A stretch of DNA of 64,000 nt from Elioraea sp. (GTDB lineage: Bacteria; Pseudomonadota; Alphaproteobacteria; Acetobacterales; Acetobacteraceae): contig NZ_JALHPR010000005.1 of NCBI RefSeq assembly GCF_022842375.1, positions 1 to 64,000 of the forward strand. The letters are read 5' to 3'. Both the position numbers and the translations under genes were made by a program. This document shows, one piece after another, positions 26,569 to 36,413 of the stretch. The notes below the pieces were generated by a model. That model worked only from the letters and a program-made list of their open reading frames with translations, was not told where the DNA came from and ran no database searches. Numbering within the stretch: the first letter of the stretch is position 1; each line of letters starts with the position of its first letter.

Positions 26569-27718
26569 TCCGGTCCCCTCCGTGGCGACGTCGGCCGGCA
26601 ACACCGTCGCGATCGCGCAGGAGGCGCGCCGGCGCCGTGCCGCGCTGCGATCTCTCCTGATCGCGTCCGCCGCGGCCTTTGCTGGTGGCGTCGCCGTGGT
26701 CCTCGTCCAGCTCGGCGTCGGCCTTGTCAGCGCGGGCTATCCGCCGGCGGTGCAGGCTCTCGTCTGCACCCCCCTCGAAGCGCCGCCGGCAGCACCACCC
26801 TCGCTCGCCGTCGAAGGCGACGTGATCCTTCCGCTGGTGCAGTTCTTCGCCGGCACGCGCGTCGAATGCCGGATCGATGCGCCTGGCGCCGACTATGCGA
26901 CCTGGAGCGTCGTCGGCCCGGTCGCCTGGGTCCTGTCCGGCCCGCTCGACACGACGCTGCCGTGCCAGACGCGCGAGGAATTCGCGCGCCAGGACGCGGC
27001 GCATCTCCGCCTCGCGAGCTGTCTTCACCTCCGCGCGACCCAGCCTGGGCTCTTCCTCGTCTCGGTCACGGTGATGCAGCGCGGCATCCACGGCTTCGAC
27101 CGCGCGCGGCTGGCCGTGCGCGTGGTGCCGGCACCGGAGGCTGCGCCTGACGCAGGCCCCGCCAACGCACGGCTCGAAGCGACGCTTCGCATTCCGGCAG
27201 CGACCGTGGCGGTGACGCGCAATGCCGATCTCTCGGCGAGCTTCCGCGAGCATGGCCTACTGCCGGAGAGCAGGAGCTTCCTGCGCACCGTGCATCAGCT
27301 CGCGCCGGAGGAGAGCTTCGTCTCCGCGACCTTCCACGCCCGCAGCGCCGCCAATGCCTCGCCGGTCACGATCGCCTACGTGCCGGAGCAACGCGCCGTG
27401 ACAGCCCGCTTCACGCTTCGCAGCGGGCCTTTCGTGGATCGCTGGAGCGGCTGGGTCTCGGGCACCGTCTCGATCGAACTGACGCGGCAGGAACCCGCCC
27501 GCGAGATCGCCCTGCCGGAGGCGAGCCTTGCCGTGCCAGGCACGGCCGTGCTGCCGCTGCCGGAGGGTGTGTCGGCCGAGCATGCCGAGATCGTGCTGCG
27601 CCGGCCGGAAACGGGCACGGCGGTGACGCTGAAGCCGGGAGAGAAGGCCCTGCTCGACAGCGTGCGGGTGACGGCGCGGTTGGTCGACGGTGGCCTCGCC
27701 ATCGAGGCGGCGCGCTGA
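26558..27718 (+). CDS. Unknown membrane-anchored protein
   Basis: About 386 residues, not recognised. One hydrophobic helix near the N-terminus (LLIASAAAFAGGVAVVLVQLGVGLV) follows a short basic cytoplasmic tail (QEARRRRAALR), so the protein is probably anchored with its body outside. The body is Ala/Pro-rich with beta-type character and four Cys at CTPLEAP, ECRIDAP, LPCQTREE and LASCLHL that could form two disulfides. The frame is open from 26537 (TTG); I chose GTG 26558, which overlaps the AsmA-like stop by 11 bases, and GTG 26582 is also possible. The overlap suggests an operon with the AsmA-like gene and an envelope role. Confidence 0.7.
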   Translation: MGDSPVPSVATSAGNTVAIAQEARRRRAALRSLLIASAAAFAGGVAVVLVQLGVGLVSAGYPPAVQALVCTPLEAPPAAPPSLAVEGDVILPLVQFFAGTRVECRIDAPGADYATWSVVGPVAWVLSGPLDTTLPCQTREEFARQDAAHLRLASCLHLRATQPGLFLVSVTVMQRGIHGFDRARLAVRVVPAPEAAPDAGPANARLEATLRIPAATVAVTRNADLSASFREHGLLPESRSFLRTVHQLAPEESFVSATFHARSAANASPVTIAYVPEQRAVTARFTLRSGPFVDRWSGWVSGTVSIELTRQEPAREIALPEASLAVPGTAVLPLPEGVSAEHAEIVLRRPETGTAVTLKPGEKALLDSVRVTARLVDGGLAIEAAR

Positions 27719-27811
27719 CCGAGGCGATCGCCCGGGCAAAAGCCGGCACTTAACCCCGGATTAGATCTCTCCCCGCATTGTCGGGCGCAAGGTCAGGTTG
27801 AGGAGCACGAA

Positions 27812-29527
27812 ATGATGGCCAGCATTGCGGCTTTGCCGGCAGCGCTCGCGCGCGCCGGCGGCAGGATGGGGCTGACGGCCCGCGTCGTCGCCACCGGCGT
27901 GGTCGCGACCGCGCTCACGATTGCAGCGATGGCCACCTGGGCCGTCAGGTCGTTCGAACAGGCTGCCTTCTCCCAGGCGCAGGACAGCCTCGAGGCCAAT
28001 CTGCGCCTGCTGAAGCACGAAACGGGCAAGCTCGGCCAGGGCTTCGCGGTCGATGGCGACAAGCTCACCATCGGCGGCCAGTCACTGAACGGCCGCAACG
28101 AGGTGGTCGATGCGGTCAGGACCGTCACGGGCGGTGTCGCGACCTTCTTCCTCGGCGATGTTCGCGTGGCGACCAACGTCACACGCCCCGATGGCACGCG
28201 CGGCGTCGGCACCAAGCTCGCCGCTGGCCCTGCCTATGACGCATCGATCACGCGCGGGCAGACCTATCGCGGCCGCAACGTCATCCTCGGCCGTGACCAC
28301 CTGACCATCTATGAGCCGATCCGCGATGCGAACGGCCGGCAGATCGGCCTCTTGTTCGTCGGCGTGCCGGTCGACGGCATCGCGGCCCGGGTGAACGAGA
28401 AGTTGGCCGAGGCGCTGATCACCGGCGGCATCGCGCTCGTCATCGCCGCCCTGCTCGTGGGGTTTGCCGTGCGCGGCTCGCTCGGGCCGCTGCGCCATCT
28501 CGCCTCCGCCACGCGCAAGGTGTCGGAGGGTGATTTCGGTGCCGCCGTGCCAGGCCAGGCGCGACGGGACCAGGTGGGCGAGCTTGCCCGGGCGGTCGCA
28601 ACGCTGCAGGCCCAGGCCTCTGCGGCGGCCGAGGCCCGTGCGGAAGCCGACGCGGCCCGCGCCCGCGCGGCGGCGGAGCGGCGCGAGGCGCGGCTGAGCA
28701 CCGCGGATGGGTTCGAGGCGCAGGTCATGGGCGTGGTGCGCCAGATGGCGGACGCCGTCGGCATGCTCGAGGGCACGGCCGTGCGCATCGCCGACAACGC
28801 GCGGCGGAACGTGTCGCTCTCGACCGCGGTCTCCGATGCCGCCGGCGAGGCTGCCGGCAGCGTCAATGGTGCTGCGGCGGCGGCTGAGGAGCTTTCGGCC
28901 AGCATCGCCGAGATCTCACGCCAGGTGGCGCAGGCAGCCTCCGTTGCCTCCGCCGCCGTGGCCGAGGCAACGCGGACCAATGCGTCGGTCGACGAGCTCT
29001 CGGGTGCCGCGAACCGGATCGGCGACGTGGTGAGGCTGATCGGCGACATTGCCGGGCAGACGAACCTTCTCGCGCTGAACGCGACGATCGAGGCCGCGCG
29101 CGCCGGCGAGGCCGGCAAGGGCTTCGCGGTGGTGGCGTCGGAGGTGAAGAACCTCGCCGGCCAGACGGCAAAGGCTACCGAGGAGATCGGCGCGCAGATC
29201 ACCTCCATGCAGTCGGCCACCGAGGGTGCCGTCACGGCGATCAAGATGATCGCGGGGCGGATCGACGAGATTTCCGGTCTCGCCTCCTCGATTGCTGCCG
29301 CGGTCGAGCAGCAGGGCGCGGCGACGTCGGAGATCGCACGCTCGGTGCAGCAGGCGGCATCCGGCACGAGCCGCGTGTCGGGCCAGATCGCGGAGGTGAA
29401 TGGCAACGCGTCGGAGGCTGCCCAGGGCAGCGAGATGGTGCGCGAGGCAGCGGCGGCGTTGCAGCAGCAGAACCGCGCGCTCGGCGGCGCCGTCGAGACC
29501 TTCCTCGGCGAGCTGCGCGCGGCGTAG
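27812..29527 (+). CDS. Methyl-accepting chemotaxis protein with periplasmic cache domain
   Basis: A 571-residue chemoreceptor. TM1 is at ~24-45, a single-cache-type sensor domain at ~48-195 ([47 protein letters not shown]), TM2 at ~201-220, HAMP at ~221-272, and the signalling hairpin peaks at [19 protein letters not shown] (about 415-433). Cache domains of this type usually bind small organic acids. It would pass ligand occupancy to CheA/CheW; none lie in the window. GAGGAG lies 8 bases upstream of the start. No CheR-tethering pentapeptide is visible at the C-terminus. Confidence 0.95.
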   Translation: MMASIAALPAALARAGGRMGLTARVVATGVVATALTIAAMATWAVRSFEQAAFSQAQDSLEANLRLLKHETGKLGQGFAVDGDKLTIGGQSLNGRNEVVDAVRTVTGGVATFFLGDVRVATNVTRPDGTRGVGTKLAAGPAYDASITRGQTYRGRNVILGRDHLTIYEPIRDANGRQIGLLFVGVPVDGIAARVNEKLAEALITGGIALVIAALLVGFAVRGSLGPLRHLASATRKVSEGDFGAAVPGQARRDQVGELARAVATLQAQASAAAEARAEADAARARAAAERREARLSTADGFEAQVMGVVRQMADAVGMLEGTAVRIADNARRNVSLSTAVSDAAGEAAGSVNGAAAAAEELSASIAEISRQVAQAASVASAAVAEATRTNASVDELSGAANRIGDVVRLIGDIAGQTNLLALNATIEAARAGEAGKGFAVVASEVKNLAGQTAKATEEIGAQITSMQSATEGAVTAIKMIAGRIDEISGLASSIAAAVEQQGAATSEIARSVQQAASGTSRVSGQIAEVNGNASEAAQGSEMVREAAAALQQQNRALGGAVETFLGELRAA

Positions 29528-29536
29528 TGGGTTGGG

Positions 29537-30604
29537 TCAGGCGGCGGCGCGGATGAAGCCGCCGCCGAGCACCCGGGCGCCGTCGTAGAAGACGGCGGCC
29601 TGGCCGGGTGCGGCAGTCGCCGGCTTCTCCATGGTCACGTGGGCGATCCGCCCGTCCCAGCGCACCTCCGCCGGGCTGGGCGTTTCGCGTGCACGCAGCT
29701 TCGCGGTGCAGGCGAGCGGCGCTTGAGGCGGGGCGATCAGCCAGTTCACTTCGCCTGCGGTCAGCGCCTGCTGGCCGAGCGACGCCCGGGGCCCGACGAC
29801 GATGCGCCGCGTGCCCGCCTCGAGCCGCAGCACGTGCATCCGTTCATCACCGTCACGGCTCGCGGCACCAAGCCCCTTGGCCTGGCCGACCGTGTAGCGC
29901 GCCAGTCCGCGATGGGTGCCGAGCACGCGGCCATCCTCCGTCACGAACTCGCCCTCGCGCGCGGCCTCCGGGCGGAGCTTCGCCACTAGGTCGGCGTAGG
30001 AGCCGGAGGGCACGAAGCAGATGTCCTGGCTGTCCGGCTTGGCGGCGACGGGCAGCGCGAGCCGGGCGGCATTCGCGCGCACCGCGTCCTTGGTCATGTC
30101 ACCGAGCGGGAAGCGGAGGAAGCCGAGATCCTCGCGCCGCGTGGCGAACAGGAAGTAGGACTGGTCGCGCGCGCGGTCCTCGGCAACGGCGAGTGCAGGC
30201 CCATCCTTCGCGTCGATGAGGCGCGCGTAATGACCGGTGGCGAGCGCTTCGGCGCCGAGGTCGCGCGCGACATCGAGCAGGTCGGCGAACTTCAGGCGCT
30301 GGTTGCAGCGGACGCACGGGATCGGCGTCTCGCCGCGGGCGTAGCTGTCGGCGAAATCCTGGATCACGGCGGCGCGGAACCGCGCTTCCATGTCGAGCAC
30401 GTAATGGGCGATGCCGAGCGTGTCGGCGACGCGGCGCGCATCGTGGATGTCCTGCCCGGCGCAGCACGCGCCCTTCTTCCCGACGGCAGCGCCATGGTCG
30501 TAGAGCTGCAGCGTGATGCCGATGACCTCGTGTCCGGCCTCCGCCATCAGCGCGGCAACGACCGAACTGTCGACGCCGCCCGACATGGCGACGACCACCT
30601 TCAT
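29537..30604 (-). CDS. mnmA: tRNA-specific 2-thiouridylase MnmA
   Basis: A 355-residue enzyme that puts sulfur on U34 of Lys, Glu and Gln tRNAs. It has the ATP-binding PP-loop SGGVDSS (8-14), a catalytic Cys in CVRCNQRLKF (C100) and a second in SQDICFVPSG (C196), the pair that carries the persulfide in E. coli MnmA. Its start overlaps the stop of tenA as ATGA, so it is translationally coupled at the end of a sulfur operon that includes two cysteine desulfurases, the likely sulfur donors. Confidence 0.97.
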   Translation of the reverse strand: MKVVVAMSGGVDSSVVAALMAEAGHEVIGITLQLYDHGAAVGKKGACCAGQDIHDARRVADTLGIAHYVLDMEARFRAAVIQDFADSYARGETPIPCVRCNQRLKFADLLDVARDLGAEALATGHYARLIDAKDGPALAVAEDRARDQSYFLFATRREDLGFLRFPLGDMTKDAVRANAARLALPVAAKPDSQDICFVPSGSYADLVAKLRPEAAREGEFVTEDGRVLGTHRGLARYTVGQAKGLGAASRDGDERMHVLRLEAGTRRIVVGPRASLGQQALTAGEVNWLIAPPQAPLACTAKLRARETPSPAEVRWDGRIAHVTMEKPATAAPGQAAVFYDGARVLGGGFIRAAA

Positions 30605-31284
30605 CTGGCGTCCAGCCCCATCTGCCAGAACCGCGCCTCGAGCCGGCACGCCTCGTCGAAGGTGCGCGCGAGCAGCGGGAACCGCGCCTCCGCCCCGCGC
30701 GCCGCACCGAGCCTGTCGAGCCGCGCGATCGCCTCGGCGGCGATGCCCTGGAACTCCTCGCCCGCATACATCGCCCGCCAGGCATCGTAGCGGTTGCCCT
30801 CGCGCCTGAGGGCCGGGTCGGCCGTCATGCGCGCACTTATCTCGGCATAGCCGATCACGCAGGGCGCAAGCGCCACTTCAAGGTCGAGCACGTCGCCGGC
30901 CAGCCCCCGCTCGAGAACGTAGCGGGTGTAGGCCATCGTCTCCTCGGCCTCGGCTTCTGCCTCCATCGCCGCTTCCGTGATGCCCCAGTCGGCGCAGAAC
31001 TGCACGTGCAGGCGCATCTCATGGTTCAGCAGTGCATCGAGCGTCGCTGCCGCCCCGCGCATGTCGGCGAGCGTGGCGTGCTTCACCACCGCGAGCCCAT
31101 AGGCGCGCGCGAAATGGATGAGGAAGAGGTAGTCCTGCGTCAGGTAGCGGCGGAAGGCCAGTTCAGGGAGAGAGCCGTCGGTGAGGCCACGCACGAAGGG
31201 ATGGGCGACATAGGCCTCCCACGACGGGCGCGCGGCATCGCGCAGCCGCGCGAACAGCGTTCCCGGGGCGGCGACAGCGTCCAT
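30601..31284 (-). CDS. tenA: TenA-family aminopyrimidine aminohydrolase (thiaminase II)
   Basis: A 227-residue all-helical protein of the TenA family, which salvages the HMP pyrimidine of thiamine from degraded thiamine (4-amino-5-aminomethyl-2-methylpyrimidine). Family marks: FRRYLTQDYLFL near residue 45-54, ARAYGLA, and the catalytic cysteine in LAPCVIGYAEI (C142). The start ATG at 31284 lies 8 bases after the ferredoxin stop, and its stop overlaps mnmA by 4 bases, placing thiamine salvage inside a sulfur-transfer operon. The pairing may reflect the shared sulfur needs of thiamine and tRNA thiolation; that is inference. Confidence 0.93.
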   Translation of the reverse strand: MDAVAAPGTLFARLRDAARPSWEAYVAHPFVRGLTDGSLPELAFRRYLTQDYLFLIHFARAYGLAVVKHATLADMRGAAATLDALLNHEMRLHVQFCADWGITEAAMEAEAEAEETMAYTRYVLERGLAGDVLDLEVALAPCVIGYAEISARMTADPALRREGNRYDAWRAMYAGEEFQGIAAEAIARLDRLGAARGAEARFPLLARTFDEACRLEARFWQMGLDAR

Positions 31285-31292
31285 CCCCTCGC

Positions 31293-31625
31293 TCAGGCCC
31301 CCTGCGCGTTGCGGGTGGCCTTGGGCAGCTTCACCGTGAGCCCGTCGAGCTCCTCGGTCATCACGATCTGGCACCCGAGCCGCGAGGTCTCCTCGAGGCC
31401 GAAGGCGAGGTCGAGCATGTCCTCCTCGTCCTCGGTGGGGGAGTGGAGGAGCTCGAACCACTTCTGGTCGACGATCACGTGGCAGGTCGAGCAGGCGAGG
31501 CTGCCCTCGCACGCCCCCTCGATGTCGACGCCGTGGCGGTGCGCGATCTCGAGCACGGACAAGCCAAGCGGGGCATCGACCTCGCGCCGCGTTCCGTCGC
31601 GCTCGATGAAAGTCATCTTCGGCAT
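31293..31625 (-). CDS. fdx: 2Fe-2S ferredoxin (adrenodoxin/Isc type)
   Basis: A 110-residue electron carrier. The cluster ligands are C39, C45 and C48 ([10 protein letters not shown]) plus C85 (LGCQIV), the adrenodoxin-type spacing, and the acidic stretch [14 protein letters not shown] is where partner proteins dock in Isc ferredoxins. It probably gives electrons for Fe-S assembly on the neighbouring cysteine desulfurase system. It lies 35 bases downstream of the second desulfurase gene, on the same strand. Confidence 0.95.
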   Translation of the reverse strand: MPKMTFIERDGTRREVDAPLGLSVLEIAHRHGVDIEGACEGSLACSTCHVIVDQKWFELLHSPTEDEEDMLDLAFGLEETSRLGCQIVMTEELDGLTVKLPKATRNAQGA

Positions 31626-31660
31626 TCTCGAAAAACCCTCTTGTTCAGGTCCTGGCGCGG

Positions 31661-32857
31661 TCAGCGTGCGGTGGTAGCAGTGCCAGGGTGCGCGATGCTG
31701 CCATGCGCGGCGGAAAGTGCGGCCACCGCATAGTCCACATCCGCCTCCGAGGTAAAGCGCCCGAGGCCGAGGCGCAGCGTGCGCGAGGCTTCCTCGGGCG
31801 TGAGCCCAAGCGCGGTCAGTACATAGGAGGGCTCGACCGCCGCGGAAGAGCAGGCAGAGCCGGTGGAGACGCAGAGATCGGGCAGCGCCCGCATCAGCGC
31901 GTCGGCCGTGGCACCGGGGAAGGTGAGGTTGAGGTTGCCGGGAATGCGCGCCCCGTCGCTGCCGTTGGCGGCAAGGCCAGGGATGGCGCGACCGAGACCC
32001 TCGATCAACCGCGCGCGGAGCAGCGTGAGCCGCGCTGCCTCCTCCGCCATCTCGGCCGCGGCGATGCGGCAGGCCTCGCCAAGCCCAACGATCAGCGGTG
32101 TCGCGAGCGTGCCTGAGCGGAGGCCGCGTTCCTGCCCGCCGCCCGAGAACAACGGGCTGAGCCGCGCGCGTGGGCGGCGGCGGACGTAGAGGGCGCCAAC
32201 GCCCTTGGGACCGTAGAGCTTGTGGCCGCTGATCGACATGAGGTCGATGCCGGCTGCGTTCACGTCGAGCGGGATCTTGCCAGCCGCCTGCGCCGCATCG
32301 GTGTGGAACAGCGCGCCTGCCGCGCGCGCGATGCCGCCGATCGCGGCCAGGTCCTGGATCACGCCGATCTCGTTGTTCACGGCCATGACGGAAACGAGCA
32401 GCGTCGTATCGTCGACGGCGGCTTCAAGTGCTGCGAGGTCGAGCAGCCCGTCGCGGTTCACCGGGAGCACGACGGGCGCGAACCCCTCGGCCGCCAGGTC
32501 GGCCACGCTTTCGAGCACGCATTTATGCTCAGTCGCGACCGTCACGATGCGCCGGCGCGGGTTGTCGTGCGCGGCGGCGAAGCGGGCAGCACCCTTGATG
32601 GCGATGTTGTTGCTCTCGGTGGCACCGGAGGTCAGCACGATCTCGCGCGCCTCCGCCCCGATCAGGGCGGCGATGGCAGCGCGCGCCTCCTCGACGGCCG
32701 CCTCGGCTTCCGTCCCCATCCGGTGCTCGGCGCTGTGGGGGTTGCCGAACTTCTCGGTGAACCAGGGCAGCATGGCGGTGACGACGCGCGGGTCGCACGG
32801 CGTGGTCGCCTGGTTGTCGAGATAGACGGGGCGGTTGCGCGGCGGGATCGCGTTCAT
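31661..32857 (-). CDS. iscS: Cysteine desulfurase, IscS/NifS type (downstream paralog)
   Basis: A 398-residue PLP enzyme that takes sulfur from L-cysteine as an enzyme persulfide. N-terminus [13 protein letters not shown], His in ATEHKCV (H111), Schiff-base lysine in [12 protein letters not shown] (K213) and the persulfide cysteine in the loop [17 protein letters not shown] (C336) are present. The loop is the long class I (IscS-like) form, suited to several acceptors such as MnmA. It is the closer of the two tandem paralogs to classical IscS. The ATG at 32857 lies 16 bases after the stop of the first paralog. Confidence 0.95.
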   Translation of the reverse strand: MNAIPPRNRPVYLDNQATTPCDPRVVTAMLPWFTEKFGNPHSAEHRMGTEAEAAVEEARAAIAALIGAEAREIVLTSGATESNNIAIKGAARFAAAHDNPRRRIVTVATEHKCVLESVADLAAEGFAPVVLPVNRDGLLDLAALEAAVDDTTLLVSVMAVNNEIGVIQDLAAIGGIARAAGALFHTDAAQAAGKIPLDVNAAGIDLMSISGHKLYGPKGVGALYVRRRPRARLSPLFSGGGQERGLRSGTLATPLIVGLGEACRIAAAEMAEEAARLTLLRARLIEGLGRAIPGLAANGSDGARIPGNLNLTFPGATADALMRALPDLCVSTGSACSSAAVEPSYVLTALGLTPEEASRTLRLGLGRFTSEADVDYAVAALSAAHGSIAHPGTATTAR

Positions 32858-32873
32858 GGGCGAGAGATGGGGG

Positions 32874-33992
32874 TCAGGCGGCCTTTCGCGCAAGCCGTGC
32901 CGCCATCGCGGCGTAGGCCGCCAGGAATGCGTCCACCTCCGCCTCGGTCGCCGTCCAGGGCAGGCTGACGCGGATCGCCTGGCCGGCGAGGGGGCCGAGA
33001 CCCATCGCGGCGAGGACATGGCTCTCACCCACCTTGCCGGAGGAACAGGCCGCCCCGGCGGAGACGGCGATGCCGGCGAGGTCGAGCGCCATCACCTGGG
33101 TCGCGGCAGCAGCACCTGTCAGCGCGAGGGAGAGGGTGTTCGGCAGCGTCCCGGCGCCCGCGGCGATGATCGTCACGCCAGGGATGGCAGCGACCCCGGC
33201 AGCGATCCGCGCCTTCAGCCGGCCCAGGCGTTCCGCCCCGCCTGTTTGGCGCCAGGCCTCTGCCGCAGCGATCGCGGCGGCCATGGCGGCGATCGCGGGC
33301 AGCGGCTCGGTGCCGCCGCGAAGCCCGCGCTCCTGCCCGCCGCCGCGGACCAGCGGCGCCGGCACGGCCTCGCCGAGCACCAGCAGCGCGCCTGCCCCCT
33401 TCGCCCCGCCTGCCTTGTGGGCGGACAGCGCCATCGTGTCGGCCACGGCCAGCGCTGGCCCGAGGGGGATGCGCCCAGGGCCCTGCACGGCATCGACGTG
33501 CAGCAGCGCACCATGTCGGCGGCAGAGTGCGGCGGCCTCGGCGATCGGCTGGATCGTGCCGGTCTCGTTGTTGGCGAGCATGAGGCAGACGAGTGCGGGT
33601 GACGCGCCGTCCGCCAGTGCCTCGGCCAGCGCGGCGAGGCTGAGCCGGCCCTCGCCATCGACGGGCAGGATCGTCGCATCGGCCACCGCGCGGCGGACGG
33701 CATCATGCTCGGTTGCCGACACGAGGACGCGCCGGCCGTGGGCGAGGCCGGCAATGGCGGTGGCGTTCGCTTCCGTTCCGCCTGCGGTGAAATGCACCTG
33801 CGCTGGCCGGATGCCGAGCGCGGCGGCCATGTGCTCCCGCGCGCCCTCGAGCAGGTGCCGCGCTGCCCTGCCCTCGGCATGGACCGAGGAGGGGTTGCCC
33901 GCGAGGTCGAGCGCGGCGATCGCCGCCGCCCGCGCCTCGGGGCGGAGCGGTTCCGTGGCGTTGGCGTCGAGATCGGCGAGGCGCTGGGGCAT
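32874..33992 (-). CDS. Cysteine desulfurase-like aminotransferase class V (upstream paralog)
   Basis: A 372-residue PLP protein of the same family as its downstream neighbour but clearly different: LDANATEPLRPEAR replaces LDNQATTP at the N-terminus. The lysine (AHKAGGAKG, K193), HVDAVQ and a cysteine in a class I-type loop (SAGAACSSGKVGESHVL, C316) are retained, so it should still form a persulfide. The start ATG at 33992 is followed directly downstream by the second paralog. It may feed a different sulfur acceptor, or form a heteromer with its neighbour; neither can be decided here. Confidence 0.92.
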   Translation of the reverse strand: MPQRLADLDANATEPLRPEARAAAIAALDLAGNPSSVHAEGRAARHLLEGAREHMAAALGIRPAQVHFTAGGTEANATAIAGLAHGRRVLVSATEHDAVRRAVADATILPVDGEGRLSLAALAEALADGASPALVCLMLANNETGTIQPIAEAAALCRRHGALLHVDAVQGPGRIPLGPALAVADTMALSAHKAGGAKGAGALLVLGEAVPAPLVRGGGQERGLRGGTEPLPAIAAMAAAIAAAEAWRQTGGAERLGRLKARIAAGVAAIPGVTIIAAGAGTLPNTLSLALTGAAAATQVMALDLAGIAVSAGAACSSGKVGESHVLAAMGLGPLAGQAIRVSLPWTATEAEVDAFLAAYAAMAARLARKAA

Positions 33993-34000
33993 GGCGCTCG

Positions 34001-34549
34001 TCAGTCCGCCGCGAGGTCGTCCTCGGGAGGGGCGTCGTCGTTGCCGGCGTCGTCGTTGTCGTCGTCCGGCATCACGATGGTCAGCGTCGGCTGGTTCCGC
34101 ACATGCAGCGCCCCGGCGCGGCCGAGCACGCGGCGGCGGATCACGTCGTCGAGCGTGACGGAGGTCAGGAACATGTGGATCTGGTTGCCGAGTTCTTCCC
34201 AGAGATCGTGGGTGAGGCAGCGCGAGCGCCCGCCCTGGCAGCCCTTGGGGCTGCCGACCTCGCAGCGCGTCGCCTTGATCGGCTCGTCGACCGCGAGGAT
34301 GACGTCGGCGATCCGCGTTTCCGCCGCGGGGAAGGCGAGGCGATAGCCGCCGCCGGGGCCGCGCGCGGAGAGAACGAGGCCGGCGCGCCGCAGCTTGCCG
34401 AAGAGCTGTTCGAGATAGCTGAGCGAGATGCCCTGGCGCCTGGCGATGTCGGCCAGCGCGATCGGCTTGCCGCTGCCGTTGGCGGCCGTCTGTGCGGCAA
34501 GGTCTGCCATCGCCATGACGGCGTAGCGACCGCGTGTGGAAAGCTTCAT
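34001..34549 (-). CDS. iscR: Rrf2-family Fe-S cluster regulator IscR
   Basis: A 182-residue winged-helix repressor ([18 protein letters not shown], then [18 protein letters not shown] and the GPGGGYRLA wing). Three cysteines C96, C104, C111 with H114 ([23 protein letters not shown]) match the IscR [2Fe-2S] ligands, although the first spacing is two residues longer than in E. coli. The C-terminus is a free acidic tail ([11 protein letters not shown]). It lies at the head of the desulfurase genes and overlaps cysE by 4 bases, so it probably controls this operon according to Fe-S supply. Confidence 0.94.
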   Translation of the reverse strand: MKLSTRGRYAVMAMADLAAQTAANGSGKPIALADIARRQGISLSYLEQLFGKLRRAGLVLSARGPGGGYRLAFPAAETRIADVILAVDEPIKATRCEVGSPKGCQGGRSRCLTHDLWEELGNQIHMFLTSVTLDDVIRRRVLGRAGALHVRNQPTLTIVMPDDDNDDAGNDDAPPEDDLAAD

Positions 34550-35265
34550 CGCTGCCCCGCCCCCGTCCTGCCGGCCTCGGCTGCGGCTTCGGCCGCGCCG
34601 CCACGTTCGCGCAGCCGCTCCTCCTCGAGCACGGCGAGACGGGCCGAGAGCGAGGCGATCTGTTGCCGAAGCAGCTCTGCGGATTTCAACCCGGGGTCGA
34701 GCGCTTCGTCACAGGGCGTGCCGTAGGGCAGAAGGTCGGCGCCGGCGGGGCGGCGGTCAACCTGCCGGGCTGGAATGCCGACGACGGTCGCCCCCGCCGG
34801 AACGTCGGACACGACGACGGCATTGGCGCCGACGCGCGCCCCATCGCCGAGCATGATGGGGCCCAGCACCTTCGCCCCGGCCCCAAGGATGACGCCATTT
34901 CCGATGGTCGGGTGCCGCTTTCCACCGACCAGCGAGGTGCCACCGAGGGTCACCTGGTGGTAGATCAGGATGTCGTCGCCGAGCTCGGCGGTCTCGCCGA
35001 TCACCACCCCGTCGCCATGGTCGATGACGATGCGGCGGCCGATGCGCGCGCCTGGGTGAATCTCGATGCCGGTGAGCATTCGCGCGATGTGGGACAATAG
35101 TCGTGCGGGGAGCCTGAGACCCCAGTGCCACAACTTATGCGCGAGCCGGTGGAAGGCGATCGCATGCAGGCCCGGGTAGCACAGCACGACTTCCAGGCGC
35201 GACCGCGCAGCCGGGTCGCGGGCCCTGATCGCATCAATTCCCTCAACCCAGGTGCGCAACATCAT
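34546..35265 (-). CDS. cysE: Serine O-acetyltransferase
   Basis: A 239-residue enzyme that makes O-acetyl-L-serine, the acceptor for sulfide in cysteine synthesis. It has a short N-terminal helical domain, then a left-handed beta helix of hexapeptide repeats with the catalytic [17 protein letters not shown] and the acetyl-CoA region [20 protein letters not shown]. It is shorter than E. coli CysE and closer to the EpsC/short type. ATG 35265 was preferred; a GTG at 35271 is possible. It leads the operon cysE-iscR-desulfurases-fdx-tenA-mnmA, linking cysteine synthesis to cysteine use. Confidence 0.94.
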   Translation of the reverse strand: MMLRTWVEGIDAIRARDPAARSRLEVVLCYPGLHAIAFHRLAHKLWHWGLRLPARLLSHIARMLTGIEIHPGARIGRRIVIDHGDGVVIGETAELGDDILIYHQVTLGGTSLVGGKRHPTIGNGVILGAGAKVLGPIMLGDGARVGANAVVVSDVPAGATVVGIPARQVDRRPAGADLLPYGTPCDEALDPGLKSAELLRQQIASLSARLAVLEEERLRERGGAAEAAAEAGRTGAGQR

Positions 35266-35533
35266 GGTCACGTTTTCGGTGTCATTTCCGCGCGCTGGTC
35301 CCTATAGTCCGCCCTTCCTTGCGGGCAGGGAGTGACCGCAAGGTGTCGTTCAAGGTACCGCACATGCACGCGCAGGGTGGCGCTGTGAGAAGGCTAGGGA
35401 AACCGAGTCTGGCAGTCAACCATGGCTGTCCACCACGATCTCCCGCCCTCCGCGCCCCACCGTGTCGTCCTGCATGCGCTCCTGCGGGTGTTGCCGTACA
35501 AAACGGCACGAGGTTAAGGGGGCCGTAGACCAG

Positions 35534-36202
35534 ATGCCTGAGGTAATGTTCCAGGGGCCTGACGGGCGCCTGGAGGCGCGCTACCATCATGCGAAGCAGC
35601 CTGGCGCCCCGGTCGCGCTGCTGCTTCACCCGCATCCGCTGCACGGCGGCACGATGAACAATCGTGTTGTCTACACGCTCTATGGCGTGTTCCAGCGCCT
35701 TGGTTTTTCCGTGATGCGCGTGAACCTTCGCGGCGTCGGCAAAAGCCAGGGCCGTTATGACGGTGGTGTGGGCGAGCTCGCCGACGCTGCAGGTGCACTG
35801 GACTGGATGCAGGCCGTGAACCCCTCCTCAGGCCCCGTCTGGGTTGCCGGCTACCAGTGGGGTGCCTGGATCGGCATGCAACTGCTGATGCGCCGGCCAG
35901 AGGTGGGCGGGTTCATCTCGGTCGCCCCGCCGGCGAACCACTTCGATTTCGGCTTCCTTGCCCCTTGCCCCCAGTCAGGCCTGATCGTTCAGGGCGGTCG
36001 CGACGAGATCGTGCCCGAGCCTGCGGTGGGCAAGCTCGTGGCCAAGCTCAACACCCAGAAGGGCATCCGCATCGACTACCGGGTGTTCGATGACTGCGAT
36101 CACTTCTTCGTCGAGCATTGCGACAGGCTCGAGGAAGCTGCCGAGGAACACCTGACCCTCGCGCTGGGGCGCGACGACAGGCTGAAGCTCGCGGCGGATT
36201 GA
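35534..36202 (+). CDS. Alpha/beta hydrolase-fold protein with substituted nucleophile
   Basis: A 222-residue single-domain protein similar to the short predicted alpha/beta hydrolases (COG2945 type): LLLHPHPLHGGTMNNRVV, MRVNLRGVGKSQG, WVAGYQWGAWIGMQLLMRRPE, GGRDEIVPEP and CDHFFVEH. The Asp and His of the triad are present, but the nucleophile elbow reads GYQWG (106-110), with Gln108 where the catalytic Ser would be. The protein is thus likely not a classical hydrolase and may be a binding or scaffolding member. AAGGGGG lies 11 bases upstream of the start. A strong terminator follows the gene. Confidence 0.85.
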   Translation: MPEVMFQGPDGRLEARYHHAKQPGAPVALLLHPHPLHGGTMNNRVVYTLYGVFQRLGFSVMRVNLRGVGKSQGRYDGGVGELADAAGALDWMQAVNPSSGPVWVAGYQWGAWIGMQLLMRRPEVGGFISVAPPANHFDFGFLAPCPQSGLIVQGGRDEIVPEPAVGKLVAKLNTQKGIRIDYRVFDDCDHFFVEHCDRLEEAAEEHLTLALGRDDRLKLAAD

Positions 36203-36232
36203 ACGCGCCCCCCCGCGGGGTGTGACGCTCAG

Positions 36233-36272
36233 GGCTCCCGCAGGCGCAACCTCGCGCGTGCGGGAGCCTTTT
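36233..36272 (+). terminator. Rho-independent terminator after the alpha/beta hydrolase-fold gene
   Basis: A perfect 10-base stem GGCTCCCGCA/TGCGGGAGCC (36233-36242 and 36259-36268) with a 16-base loop is followed directly by TTTTCG. It lies 30 bases after the stop codon, typical of an intrinsic terminator. Confidence 0.85.
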
Positions 36273-36413
36273 CGTTTCAGGAGCCGCGGGCACGCCGACT
36301 TGATCCATCTCATGTCATGCTGCCACGACTCCGCGCTAGGCTGCGCTAATCGCCGTTCCGCCGGTCCTGGAACGCGACCAGAGACACGACAAGAAACAAA
36401 CAAGGGAACCATC

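Noticed and set aside
34604-34605. The upstream desulfurase frame extended to 34604
   Set aside because: The extension would cover iscR entirely and is Arg-rich without homology; ATG 33992 begins the conserved protein.
35319-35528. A 69-codon plus-strand frame between cysE and the alpha/beta hydrolase-fold gene
   Set aside because: Pro/Arg-rich sequence, no ribosome binding site and no recognisable family; the 268-base gap more likely holds the two divergent promoters.
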